Position numbers and translations under genes: made by a program | Origin: Emergomyces orientalis | Taxonomy: Eukaryota > Ascomycota > Eurotiomycetes > Onygenales > Ajellomycetaceae | Length of the DNA: 64,000 nucleotides | Direction: 5' to 3' | Assembly (NCBI GenBank): GCA_002110485.1 | Contig: MOWL01000002.1 | Location: forward strand, 186,001-250,000 | Notes under the pieces: generated by a model | Database searches by the model: none | Told to the model about the DNA's origin: nothing | The model's input: only the letters and a program-made list of their open reading frames with translations | Part shown: piece by piece, positions 12,101-23,608 of the stretch | Layout of the letters: every line of letters begins with the position of its first letter | Numbering within the stretch: position 1 is the first letter of the stretch

Positions 12101-14172
12101 GTCCATTCAGGGCCGGGCGGAAGTAACACGAGTGCTGCTCCCGGCCCAATCCCCGCGACCACTCCGCTTGTTGTTAGACAAGATCAAAACGGAGTTCAGT
12201 GGATTGCTTTTGAGTACTCGCGGGATCGTGTGAAAATGGAATACACAATTCGATGCGATGTAGAAAATATCAACATTGAACACTTGAGCCAAGAGTTCAA
12301 GACCGAGAACTGCGTTTATCCACGAGCATGCTGCTCGAAGGATCAGTACAGAGGGAATCGTCTGGTCTATGAAACCGAATGCAACGCTGTTGGGTGGGCC
12401 TTGGCTGAACTTAACACTTGTTTACGCGGCAAGCGCGGACTTATCCAAAGAGCAGTCGATAGTTGGCGCAATAGCAACCAAGACCCACGGTTGCGCAGTC
12501 GGAGAGTAAGGAGAATGGCAAAGATAAACAACAGAAAAACTGTCTCCGCACAGCATGCCAATCACTTGACTGGGCCGCCTTCTGCAGGACCCCTTGGTAG
12601 TGCTGGACTAGCCCCCACGGGAAGTTTGAGTATGAGTGGTCCGCAGCTTCATCATCATCATGCACACCCATCTGAATCAGGTACAACACAGGGCGGAGAG
12701 GACGTCAGCGGTATGTTTCACCAGATGTGATATTTTTCTCTATTCTTTTGGCAAGATGTTTTCTTTCTTTCTTTCCTTTTTCTTCTTTTTTTTTTTCTTT
12801 TTTGGATGCAACCATCTATATATTCCGCTTTTACCTTCTTGTTGTTCTGGCGGGTGGAGGATTTTGATGATCTTCATGTAGTATGTTGGGAAGTATTTGG
12901 ATGGATGAAGTGTTGATGTGTACTTACGTTACCCTGATCTTCGACTTGTTTTCTTTTTTCTTTTTGGCTTCTCTTATCACTCTTATTCGTTAAAAGGGGA
13001 GGGTAACACCTTTCATGCCTAGCACGGTGTGCTTTTATCTCTCGCTTATTCGCATTGTCGTCCTGGTGAATTTTGCCAGATGATGTCAGACAGCGTAGGC
13101 TAATATCACACCATTCCTTTGATATTATCCATGTATAGGCAACCCTGAATACTCGAACGGTACTCATCGTCCATCTGCCCCGCAAAACGCCTACGCCCAA
13201 CATGGACCGTCATCCGCAGACGTTCGCCCTGGCCATATCTTCCATGGCTACCCAACGTATCCGAATCCGGCCTCCTCCAATACCCAAACGGCCCCTTCCA
13301 TGCCTCCTCCTTTGCGCGAGACAGGTCTAGACCATCTGGGTCGCCATTCAACTGTCGCCGCTTCCCACTCTCGCTCTGAAAGCGATGACCGCAGCCCCGA
13401 TAACGCCGCTCTTTTCGGCGACCTCCCTGAGGGACGTCGTAGGAAATTTATCCTCGTCGAGGACCCGCAACGCGGTTGCAGAGTTCGAGTTAAAGTTATG
13501 CTTGATCAGGTGGACATGAAGGAAATCCCCGACTCTTATCGCAAGTCGAACTCTGTATTTCCACGGACGTATTTCCCCGTGCAGAGCCCGTTTGGTCGCG
13601 GCAGCCGTGGTGGTAGGTTCGTCGATGATGTCGGGGTTGATCATGACGATACCTACGACCATGCAGGAGCGACGGTTGGTCGAACACTGGTTCCCGTGCC
13701 GACACTCGATGGGGAGGCGAATATGGCAGTCCCCAAGATCGCGAGAGGCAAGCGCGATAAGGAAGTGCTGCTGAACGATTTGGGGTATCGTATGAGCTGG
13801 GGACAGAGCAGAGTTTTTGCGGGAAGGACCCTGTTCTTGCAGAGAGCTTGTATGATTTTTCCACGTTTTTGCACGACCCCAACTGTTTTTGCTTATAACT
13901 ACCACAGAAACCCTATTTGCTAACGTTCACAATTTTTACTCTGTATAGTGGACGCCTACCGCAACAAAATGCGCAGCACGATGATTACCGCAGGCCAAGA
14001 ACTCACTTCTGTCGCACCGCATTTCGAGACCCGCGTTGGAAAGCGCAAGTGGTTAGAGCGGAGCAAACGGTCCCGGGCAGCCGGAGCTGTGAGCGGAAGC
14101 CGCAGTGGGCCTGGAACCCCAGCGGTTGCTACATCGTCTTCGGCGCGAAACGCGGAGGAGGTGGAGGGTTAA
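9131..14172 (+). CDS. medA: Medusa-type developmental transcription regulator (MedA/Acr1/Ren1 family)
   Basis: Proposed five-exon gene: 9131-9229, 11149-11428, 11652-12710, 13139-13849, 13949-14172, giving 790 residues; all junctions are GT-AG and keep phase. The N-terminal half is Gln/Pro/His-rich and probably disordered. A dense conserved block at about residues 299-418 starts near VQWIAFEYSRDRVKMEY, contains four cysteines and ends in an Arg-rich RRVRRMAK-like stretch. A second conserved block is at about 571-625 (GRRRKFILVEDP and following). The C-terminus is basic. This matches the fungal Medusa family, nuclear regulators that shape conidiophore development, adhesion and biofilm in Aspergillus (MedA), Magnaporthe (Acr1) and Fusarium (Ren1). 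No classical DNA-binding domain is visible. The first exon (33 codons) and the 1.9-kb intron after it are the least certain part; translation could also start in a different upstream exon. Confidence 0.75.
9230..11148 (+). other. Exceptionally long first intron of the medusa-like gene
   Basis: The donor GTGAGT at 9230 follows exon 1, and the next phase-compatible acceptor leading into the Gln-rich frame is at 11148, with a CTGAC branch-like sequence just upstream (11122-11126). The interval has a GAA/AAG purine run (about 9385-9430) and long pyrimidine tracts. Open frames inside it are low in complexity. It could hide a small exon or an internal promoter, as with the nested transcripts known for other fungal developmental regulators such as brlA and stuA; that is inference. 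Confidence 0.45.
9388..9432 (+). repeat. GAA/AAG purine-rich low-complexity tract
   Basis: An uninterrupted purine run, mostly GAA units with A-rich interruptions, inside intron 1 of the medusa-like gene. Confidence 0.8.
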
Positions 14173-17100
14173 ATTTGACAATTGAGAATCCAAGGAACCG
14201 GGAACGGAAAACCGAAAATTGAAAAGCTTACTCTTAGTTCCTGACAGCGCGGACCCTTGGATCCAACTGCTACTGTTACCTGGGAACCACGAAAGTCAAC
14301 TTGCACCAAAATTTTACCTCACGATAGCGATTCAACTCACGGAACCGGGACATATTTCCAAATATATATATATATATATATACAAATATATCTATACATC
14401 CCCCTTTCCGTATATATACTAAATACCAACCGACACCGATCTACCTATTCCTCTACCTGTCGAAAATTTGTACTTGAATTCTTCTGTTATCATAGGTAAA
14501 TGTTTTTTTATTGTTTATATATGACGGGAAATGGGAAATGGGTTATACAAAAAAAGGGAAAATGGATCTTTTTGAAACGAAAAGAAATCATCAATGGGAG
14601 GAACATTTTTATGGGATATATATTGTTTTCTTTCCGTTTCTTCTTTTTTACCTCTAAATAGGGGTTAAAAAAATGTGGGAAGAATGGGAGGAAAATGGGC
14701 AAGGAAAGGGAAATTTGGAGGTTTATTTTTGAATGTTTGCTCTTTTTTCATTTCTTTCTTCAACCTTTTCTGCTTCTTTTTTTCTATTTTTAATTGTATT
14801 TTTTTTTTTTTTTTTTTGTTTTTCGCAACTGGGAAATGGTATATATGGGAAGGGAATGGAAAAGGGATGGGAGAAACGGGCTTTTACTGTTCTTTACTTT
14901 TCTTTTTTTCGCTTCATTTTTAAGTTTACATGTTGGTGGCATTTGACTTGCTTTGATATTTTAGTTATTTTTTAACTACCCTTGGCTGTATGTTGATTTT
15001 CTGGTTCTTTATTCTATTCCCGCCTTTTTATATTCTTCGCTTTTTGCAAAAACCTGTTCATCACTTTTATTCTTGTCTCCTTTTTGGTGTTGACTTTACC
15101 TACCTCCTGTGTGCTTTTTTTTTTTGTCCGTTATATTATTTTGGTAGTATTTATCATCCTTCTACTTTTTTATGTTTTTCTCATCGTGCCTCTGCTTTTC
15201 TTTCTTATTCGTAAGAGTTTTTGGATGTCGTGACACGCACTCCAACAAAAAGAGCTCCAAAAATACCAAGGGGCTCTTGAGAAATATACGCCGAGGTTGA
15301 ATCGTTAACCACATGGCTTGGTTTGCCTCTTTTGGTTAAATGCTACATACAACCTCTGTTCCTTACCCTTGATATCACCTCCAACTATATGTAGACTAAC
15401 CGCCATGTAATCTTCACCATGGTCTTTGTCGATTGGTAGACTGTGTGGGGGGTGGTGTGAGCAGATACTATGCATATGCCATATTTATGCTTCTTACCTG
15501 CTTATTTCTTCTCTTCTTATCCTGTTAAAGCATATCTATAAGAACAATGCCCCCTCTACTTAGGTTCAGGGGTAGTTCGCGTTTTACCGCCAGCATGTTA
15601 TAGATATACAGGATCTTCATCTACACGCACACACGACCAAACCAGAACCAAGCCTATGCTCTATTTTACCCCTTTTCTCCCTGTGATTGAATTCACTGGG
15701 GACCTGTGGGATATTGTCTTTAGACGACTGCATTTCCTTTGAACACTTTATCCCCTGACCCTACGGCAAGTAGAAAAAGCCCACACTCCGATTGAATGAC
15801 ACAGATCTCTACCCTACGCACTGTTCTAAGATTGTGACTATTTTGACAGCTCTCTTTTCATGTAAAAAGTAAAAGTAAAAAAGAGAGAGACTCATCATCG
15901 ATACCATCAGTGGAAATATGGAAATGACAGTCACTCACACCCTAAGGGAAATTCCTCATAACAGCAAACTATATCATTTCCTCTTACGATAGAAATGATT
16001 GTCTACCTATCTAGATGCGGAGTCTGTCTTCCCGCGCGAAAATCGTACCGTAATACTTTAATGGGTATAGCGACGTTTTGTAAATCAGAACACGACGGCG
16101 ACGACGGCAGTGTGGGCAGTTACTCCACAGGGACAAATGTGGAAGGCGTGATGTTATGTTCCCGAGTGGCATATAAGATGAAGTACAGACGATGGCATAG
16201 GAGATTATAAGAGTCGTAGAGTGGAGGAAAGAGAGGTAATTGAAGCCTAGGGTGAGACAAGCAACTGAAGACCTAGGGAGAGGGCGACAAGCATTGGTAT
16301 TATTATTCGAATGTGATATATGTAGTGATCAGCACAAAAAGCTTTTTAAGCCGGATGCTATGTATCTACTGCCTTGGCTACCCATCCCGTTTTCATTGGA
16401 ATATTTTGCTCTATTCAGTAAAGGGGCTTGTTGGCACCCTTATTATACTCAGAGGGGGTGATGTCGAAGAATTGTATACCAGGTGCCCACTTGACTTCTG
16501 ACAGATGATGCACCTATAGAGAGAGTGCATAGCAAATAACTGAAGAGTTATATGATGCCTAGGGAGGGAGTTATATGCAGAGGCTATGAAAGACAACAAT
16601 TGCTGAATGGCATGTGCGGGTCCCTGGAATATTCCGTACGAACTTCCCTAGTAGGCCCAAAAAAAAAGGCCCTCATACAAGCTGCATGGGCCTCACAAGT
16701 TAAGCACCCACCGTTCTGAGGCTGGGGTGTTGAGGAGGAAACCTCGAAAGGAGGCAGCAAGCTTCACTTCGCAGAGCGGTCGCAGATTCGCTCAAACGGC
16801 TTCGACCGCTTGATGGGCTCTTGGATGTACTTATTGACCAGTGATTAGGATGTTATGAAAACTGTGCATGTAGTTTGGTACTGTACACACCTAGGTAACT
16901 AAGTATTACTGGGGGTCTACGCAGTAAGCCGCTCTATGATTTAACTTTGATGTTTCAGAGGGGATCGAGGGATGTCAATCCTAATTTAAATCCCATCAAT
17001 TATGACGATAGTACCCCCTGGACTCCTGATCCATACATGCACTTCGTCCATTCAGTTGACAGTGGCTTTTTCTCTCCCTTCTAAATTACGCCCCTGGGAC

Positions 17101-17580
17101 GGAGAATCTTATCCCTGCCTCTCCTAAGTCCTGAATTACTTGATAAAAAGCTTTTTCTTGTGTGTTCCATACTCTCTCTGGACTGAGCGGAGCGGGAAAT
17201 GAAAGGGGATATGGAAAACGGACATGGTTAGATCGCATTTTTCATCCGATTTATACACAAGAGATATTGTAGGTTCTGGGCACAGGTTCAAATTCAGTGC
17301 CTTAAAACTATGAGATGGTGAAATAAACTCGAGAAGGGCGAATAAAAGAATAAAAGAAATGGCAACTTTGAGAAAGCAACAGTTTGATTGATATATCACA
17401 AGTGGATAAAATAGAGCACACGACCGCGCGCAGAGTAGGAGTAGCCAAAACAAAAAAAAAGGGCCACGAACTGGACGGATATATATAGTCTTGAGAGCTA
17501 TGCGCAATTGGGTAATGTTGGGTTTGTCTGACCAAGTCCTCTGCTCCAAATGCTTCCCTTTGCCGGCCCTTCTCTCCATC
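14173..17580. other. Spacer downstream of the medusa-like gene
   Basis: About 3.4 kb between the 3' ends of convergent genes. It holds an (AT)n run near 14362-14382, T-rich low-complexity DNA up to about 15200, and no open frame with a recognisable domain. The first few hundred bases probably include the 3' UTR of the medusa-like gene. Confidence 0.55.
14362..14382. repeat. (AT)n microsatellite
   Basis: About ten uninterrupted AT units, followed after a short break by more AT-rich sequence, in the presumed 3' UTR of the medusa-like gene. Confidence 0.85.
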
Positions 17581-18979
17581 TCAGGTCAGGAGATTCCCGA
17601 AAAACGATCTAATATTTCGCACTGCGACACCAATTGGTCCTCCTATTTTGCGAGCTTTGGTGGACTCGAAAATCCCGGTGCCACTGGTCCTAGGAAGCTC
17701 ATTCCACATGGAGCCCTTGTTGGGCACACCACCATCAGCCGTCCAGAAATTCACATTTTTGGGGTTCCGCACAACACTGGGATTGACGCCAACGTCGATG
17801 GTTCCCCAGAGTCCGTCTTCAATAGAGTTTCCAATCCGCTGGACCTGGATAATGGGGTTGTCACCCCCCTGGAACCCCAGCTTGAACAACCCGTCCCTAT
17901 CATTTTTTGTCCATCGTTGGGTGTTCGTCGTGTATGGCATCGTCGCTTCGACGTTTTCAAGGACTGATTGGTCAAAGTATAATTGGCCAACATGGGAAAT
18001 GGTGCCACCACTGATGGTGTCATTCTTGAGCCTGGTGGCGCCGTGGTGGATAATTACTGAAGTGGTGGTTTGATTATTAGCCTGGGTGTATGTAGAGTAT
18101 ATTTTAATTCTTGGGGGTAAATGAGGTCAGATTTACTGTGTAGATGATTGGCACGTCCGGTGTAGTGGCCTGGAACAAGAGATATAAAGGAAGCGGTGCC
18201 GTTCTTAGCTGTTGGTTGAATCCCCCGCAGGGAGTTGTTATCGATCTCGGAAGGGTCGCCGTTACCATTGCCAGCAGCTACGACACCAGTGTAGACGCCC
18301 TATGGAGCGAAGTCGAAAATGGTATGCTTAGTACGGGGAAAAGGGGAAGTTACACCACCCATTTTCAGTTATGGAAGAGGTTCTCACAGTAGAATTGCAG
18401 CCCCATATCTCAACAAATGAATCTGGGATGGGCCGACAGTTCGACACATCGATAACGTTGATATCAAGGTGGAGGACAACGCCAGCATCCACCTTACCAC
18501 CCATTCCTGAACGAATATCCTGGCGAATAAGTTCTCCGGCAACCCCTATAAATACTTAGTAAACTGTCTCTATCCTCTAATGGGAGTTGGAGAAAACAAG
18601 GTATATAGATGAATAACGTTCTCTTTTAATAATAAAAGAAAGAACTCTTACAGTAGGGCCCCTCAGTAACCTCAGGATCCAGTACACAACCAGCTTGGCG
18701 GCCAAAAAGCTCTACATCAAGGCCGGGATCGCGGCGAGCCAGAGGGCTATACCCAGCCTGTTCCCGAAGCTCATTTAAGTGGGCATGCCTTCTATTGGCC
18801 TGGTGTGTTATCCAACCACGCTTCTGGAGTTCGTTCGTGCATTCGTGAATGCCTCGCCTCTCGGAATGTTCAAGATGATGTAGACGTCGGTGAACATCTG
18901 GTTTTACAGATTCACCGGGATGCGCGAAGGAGCCAATGGCCAAAAGTGCAAGCACAGACGCGAGGGAAAGGAACAGCAT
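17581..18979 (-). CDS. Secreted intradiol ring-cleavage dioxygenase
   Basis: Four exons on the minus strand: 18979-18652, 18545-18388, 18299-18137, 18056-17581, giving 374 residues with all phases consistent. Residues 1-19 form a signal peptide. The next part resembles the leader of fungal extracellular dioxygenases. The motif TEGPYW, split by the first intron, opens the catalytic beta-sandwich domain. The expected non-heme Fe(III) ligands are present: Tyr165 (GVYTGV), Tyr208, His214 and His216 (GHYTGR then NHLH). Family members cleave catechol-type aromatics between the two hydroxylated carbons; secreted fungal forms probably act on plant- or lignin-derived phenolics. For exon 4 I chose the acceptor after CTTCAG because the nearer one brings in an immediate stop, and my choice restores the family pattern HVGQLYFDQ and PYTTNT. 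The C-terminal tail after about residue 300 is Gly/Asn-rich and less conserved. The substrate is unknown. Confidence 0.88.
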
Positions 18980-21302
18980 GGCGAAAAGCTCAGCAAGAAG
19001 CAGAAAGTAAATGCCCAGAGACAGAAATTGGAGGTATGAAGGAAATCTAGCGGCGATTTCAAGAGGGCACGTCAGCCTCTATATTGGATGTTGGGCGGTC
19101 ATCTCGTGAGGCTGCTGGAGATCAGCTGAGAAATTGCGATCAGTCGTGAAGCTTGGGTCAAAGCAAGTTTGTATGGAGTGCTAATTTCAGGTAAGGGCCA
19201 GGACAAAAATATCAAAGAATTAAATCGATCATTTCGTTTGCTTGCGGACTTTAAAAGTCATTGATCCATGTTGTTTCGGCATTTGGTGATCTCATGCGAT
19301 GATGACATTATTGGGTATGGGTTTATTATTCAAAACTGCGGGGGTTTCATCCACAGTCCAGCCCATGCTGGTGCTGACAAACAATCGTTTGGCTTGGTCA
19401 AGGCTCTAAGGTTCGATGAAGGGATTGGGGGAAGTTAGTTACGAACTATTCATATCCTTGTCGAAAAAAGCGCGAAATGGAGAAACACAGGGAGAGGAAT
19501 TGAAATTTAGGAACAAAATACAAGTAGATGGACAGTGTAGCATAGTATTGAATATAAAAGGAAATGTTGAATCAAGGTATCGTACCTAACCTGTCTCTCC
19601 TGGCACGAGGGTTGCTCCTGTTCGTTTTTATTCTATTTTATATTTTTTAACGGCCAGACTGTTTAATACACCAGTCGTTTGTGCTATGGTCAGGCATATG
19701 GACAGGCATGTGCATCTCTAAAGATACTACATATACCCAAAAAACATGTACAGTACAATACCGCCTTGCTAGCACGCATTGTTACACAGCCTTATTATTA
19801 TGATTTCAACTCTGGTGTGTCTAATGATCAACTGCGGAGATAGCAAAAGAGAGGCCTGTGTTCCTTTTCTTTATGATCAAGCAAAGTTATGCGCAGGATG
19901 TTGATCTAACCAATTTCGTTTTTGCAATCCTTTGGAAACTGGCTCGACTTGATGCACGCCCCGCCCCGAAATATGACGGGCCAAGTGACCAATTCGAAGG
20001 GGGGTGGTGCATTGGGGCGATGTACGCTTGCGAGTATGTTATCATGGCGATGGAATCAGGGTGGACGCTAGCCACCGATACTGGATAAATGCACATTGCA
20101 TCGGTTTGGTATGATTAGCTTGCTGGAATATTGGAATTAATGATTCAATATGACCTCCCCCCGCACTGGGTACAACCACCTCTTTCCAAGTTGTTGTACA
20201 TAATTGGGTAATATATCCTAGATATATAGATGAAGGATACTAATTGCAGCTGGTGCTGTTGTGAGAGGTGAGATTCTCAGTATCTCCTTCTTTTGAAAAG
20301 ATTGAAGGCTAATTATGAGAAGAACATTCAGACGGGAAGATATTGTATTCATTAGGCACTCAGTGGTTTACATGAACAACATCAGATGATACCGATTTTC
20401 ATACAGGGTCCTCGCTATGATGATATTTGTAGAGGCTTTATCCCTAGTTTTATACCTTTCTTCATGTGCGGACTCCATTTAGGAGGGCGTAGCACAAAGA
20501 ACTGAACAAACGTTGGTCGATATCACCAAAACAAGCCGGTCACTAACACATGGATATATTTACCCTGGATAACTAAAGGTTGTTACGTTTGCAAAACATC
20601 CTGTCTGTGACTCTAAATACACGGAACTAGAAAGCCCATCTCACAGGTTGGATTTCAGCAGCCGGATAAAACGCATACGGCTTTTATTATTGTGATGTGA
20701 GCCAGTTCAACAACATTCTCAGCCACGAAACACTAGCTGGAAAATATTTATTAGTGATGCCTCGATTAATTGATTGGCGTGAACAATGAACATAAAATTA
20801 GTCTTTGGTTTCAACGGACAGTAGCCAAAAGATCATGAAAGCAACTCAACCCGGAAAGGCATTCAAATTTCAAGAGACAAGCGCGCGTGGCAGTGTTCCA
20901 GATCTAAATGCCTTTGGCGTGCTAAACACCCAGAATACATAAACATATCCTGACTAGAGGATCTTGAGTGTCTAGTGATCTGTATCAACTTTTTATTTTG
21001 TTCAATCTGTCTGCTAACATTTACCGACATTTTGGTAACTGCATGATTTTGCACCAAGTATGTGGCCTCCCGGGGCAATTGTTATGTTGGCTCAAACTAA
21101 ATTGTTGGGTTGCATAACATTTGCAAGCCACAGTGTGGACAGAGGTAGATTCCCGATGCTCGACAGCTGCGATATGTGAATAAATACCGTCGTGTCTTCC
21201 AGTCCGTTGTTTAGGTTCTGTTTTCTTCTTCTTTTTATGAGGATCTGCATCTTTCATGATAGGATAGCTTCGCGTTCGAAAATCAATCCTATAAGGTTCA
21301 GC
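18980..21302. other. Divergent intergenic region between dioxygenase and tyrosinase
   Basis: About 2.3 kb separating the 5' ends of two secreted-oxidase genes, so it must hold both promoters. No coding region is supported. It is moderately AT-rich with no clear repeat. Confidence 0.55.
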
Positions 21303-22756
21303 ATGGTTTGGTTCAGCAAAGTCATTCTTCTCTTGCCTGTGGTAGGTTCAGTCGTTTCGGCACGATGTACCACACCAGCACAGCGCAAAGCATGGTACGC
21401 ATATTCTTCCCATATAACTGGAAGAACAAGTGTGCTTCAAATCCTCCTTGCAAGAGTTATAAAGGCTGATAAAATTGCAGGCACGCATTGAGCAACGATG
21501 AGAAACTAGCATATATCAATGCTGAGCTCTGTCTGATGCAATTACCAGCGAAAACTGACCTGAAAGGTGTAATAACACGGTTTGATGATTTTCAAGCCGT
21601 CCATGTGCACGGGGCATATATGAACCACTTTGTCGTATGTTCCTACCATTCCCCAAAAAAGGTTGATACATCTGCAGCTCGAAGCGGGCGGCTAATTTGA
21701 GATATGTCACTTAGGGAGCATTTCTTCCGTTCCATCGCTTGATGATGTATAATCATGAGACTGCACTTCGAGAAGAGTGTGGTTATAAAGGTTACCAACC
21801 GTGAGTTCTGGCCCGTTTGGGTGTGTGTGTGTGTGTGTATGTGTGGGTGTTTCCCAAAAGGCGCCAGAATTTTTCTGTCGAATATCCGCCCTACAATCTT
21901 CTAACATATCCGGATACTTGATTTTCAGCTATTGGTATGAACAAAAAGATGCAGGGAAATTTTCCTCAGCCGACATTTTCGACCACGTCTATGGTTTTGG
22001 CGGCGATGGGTCAGGCAAGGACGGGTGTATCACTGACGGGCCATTCGCAAACTATACAAACCCGTTAGGGCCAGAATATGAGATTACAGATCATTGCATT
22101 GATCGCAAATTCAATGACGAAGTCAGTTTTTACACTTCCCAGGAACGGGTAGACGACTGCACCTCTCAACTTGATTGGATATCAGCATGGCATTGCATCG
22201 AGCGTGAACCTCATGCTGGTGGTCATAATGGCGTTGGGGGTCAAGTGAGTGTTAACCAAGAATCCTGTTCCAACCCGGTTTCCCCCCAACACCAGTTTCG
22301 ATGATCTTGTAACAATGGTAATCTAATAGGAATATATACATTCATCAGATGGCCAAAGGTGTTTCTAGTCCGGGTGATCCTATTTTCTATCTTCATCATA
22401 CCTGGCTCGACAAGATGTGGTGGGATTGGCAGACGAAAGACCTTCCGGCACGCTTGTCTGAGATGGGTGGCACTAATCTGATGCGTGAAGGTGCATTTGG
22501 CTTCCGAACCCCTCCACCAGAGTATCCGTAGGTGCCCCTCCTTTCCCATTGTTGTATGATATTTGGGGACCTAATTTGGTCAAACAAAATTGGTGATGGC
22601 AGGCAACCCGGAGCAATGCCTGGTGATCCAGGAAATATCACGACCTTAAACCACGTCATCTTCATGTTTGGCAATATGGAGAACAAGATCATTGCCGATG
22701 TCATGGATATTCAGGGGGGTTTCTTATGTTACGAATATATAGAGCCAAGTAGTTGA
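21303..22756 (+). CDS. Secreted tyrosinase (type-3 dicopper phenol oxidase)
   Basis: Six exons: 21303-21394, 21481-21634, 21715-21800, 21929-22244, 22349-22527, 22603-22756, giving 326 residues; phases agree at each GT-AG junction. Residues 1-20 form a signal peptide, so the enzyme is probably secreted. The CuA site has His72 (DFQAVH), His80 and His89 (FLPFHR) with the usual nine-residue gap between the last two. The CuB site has His206 and His210 (EPHAGGHNGVGG) and His232/233 in DPIFYLHH, followed by WLDKMWWDW. The C-terminus, DVMDIQGGFLCYEY, is typical of short fungal tyrosinases that lack the extra C-terminal lid domain. Such enzymes oxidise monophenols or o-diphenols to quinones. The family usually has GH before FLPWHR; here it is GA, with Phe for Trp, a change beside but not at a copper ligand. 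Melanin synthesis, phenol detoxification or secondary metabolism are all possible roles. Confidence 0.9.
21821..21838 (+). repeat. (GT)n microsatellite in tyrosinase intron 3
   Basis: Nine uninterrupted GT units, continuing as an imperfect GT-rich run, lie just downstream of the intron donor at 21801. Confidence 0.9.
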
Positions 22757-23608
22757 ATTGAATCCATCTGGTCATTTCGCTCGGGGAACCACTACGCAAA
22801 CTGGAATTAGCTAAATTAATATTAATGCATTTTTGGAAGAGCTAAAAGTTGACGTATTTTTCTTACCTCTTGAATGACGTTATTTTTTCAAGCGACCTTA
22901 ACAAACTAGTAATACCCCGAAGAGGGGGGCTATAATATGTCCCCGGAACATTTTTCCAGGGGTGCTGCTGTTTTCCAAGTTTCTCTAGACGGTTATTCAC
23001 ACACTGTTCGGTTTCAATACATGGTCCGAATCAAAAGAACAAATTAAAATACCCCATTAATTTCGCTGCTGCTTCTTCCTAGGTACGTAGATGCGATGAA
23101 ATTTTTTCAGCTATCATTACGTCCCCTGCTCTGTTTGTATCCCCTAGCGAGTTTTGCTTGGAAATCCTGTAGGGTTTGAAAACTCACATGACTGTTTAAC
23201 CCTAGCGACTTCCAAGGTTGTTTTGCCTAATAACATTTTCAGTTACACCATCCCGAACCGTACAGCAACGAAGGAAGAGATCGAACTCCTCTTCGGACAT
23301 CCCGCAAGGTTCAACCTGACCGCCGTTCTCTCATGAATGTACTTAACCCGGAAAGTTACCCTCTAAACAGAAACCTGTCTCTCTGTCCTTCTCCATTGTG
23401 CTGGAGTCCTCGATTATTGGCCGAGTTGCATGCGTCACGTTCCTGAACATAGTCACGAACAAGAAGCACTAAAAGCGGGGAGATTTAACAATTAATTATA
23501 GGTGCTGAAAGCGCTTTACTAAAGATACAAACAAAAACGATACAAACAAAAACAACACAAAAATCTAATGATACAAAAACTCAAGGATGCAAAAACCCAA
23601 CACTACCC
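22757..23608. other. Spacer between tyrosinase and SDR, with a possible orphan exon
   Basis: The 3' ends of two convergent genes flank this 0.85-kb stretch. At about 23243-23336 (+) an acceptor-like TTTTCAG opens a 30-residue frame (starting YTIPNRTATKEEIELLFGHP) that ends in TGA. It has coding-like composition, but I find no matching upstream exon and do not recognise it. It may be a gene remnant or a chance frame. Confidence 0.4.

Noticed and set aside
17491..18073. Plus-strand frames of up to 158 codons opposite the dioxygenase
   Set aside because: They mirror exon 4 of the minus-strand dioxygenase, whose motifs and phases are convincing.
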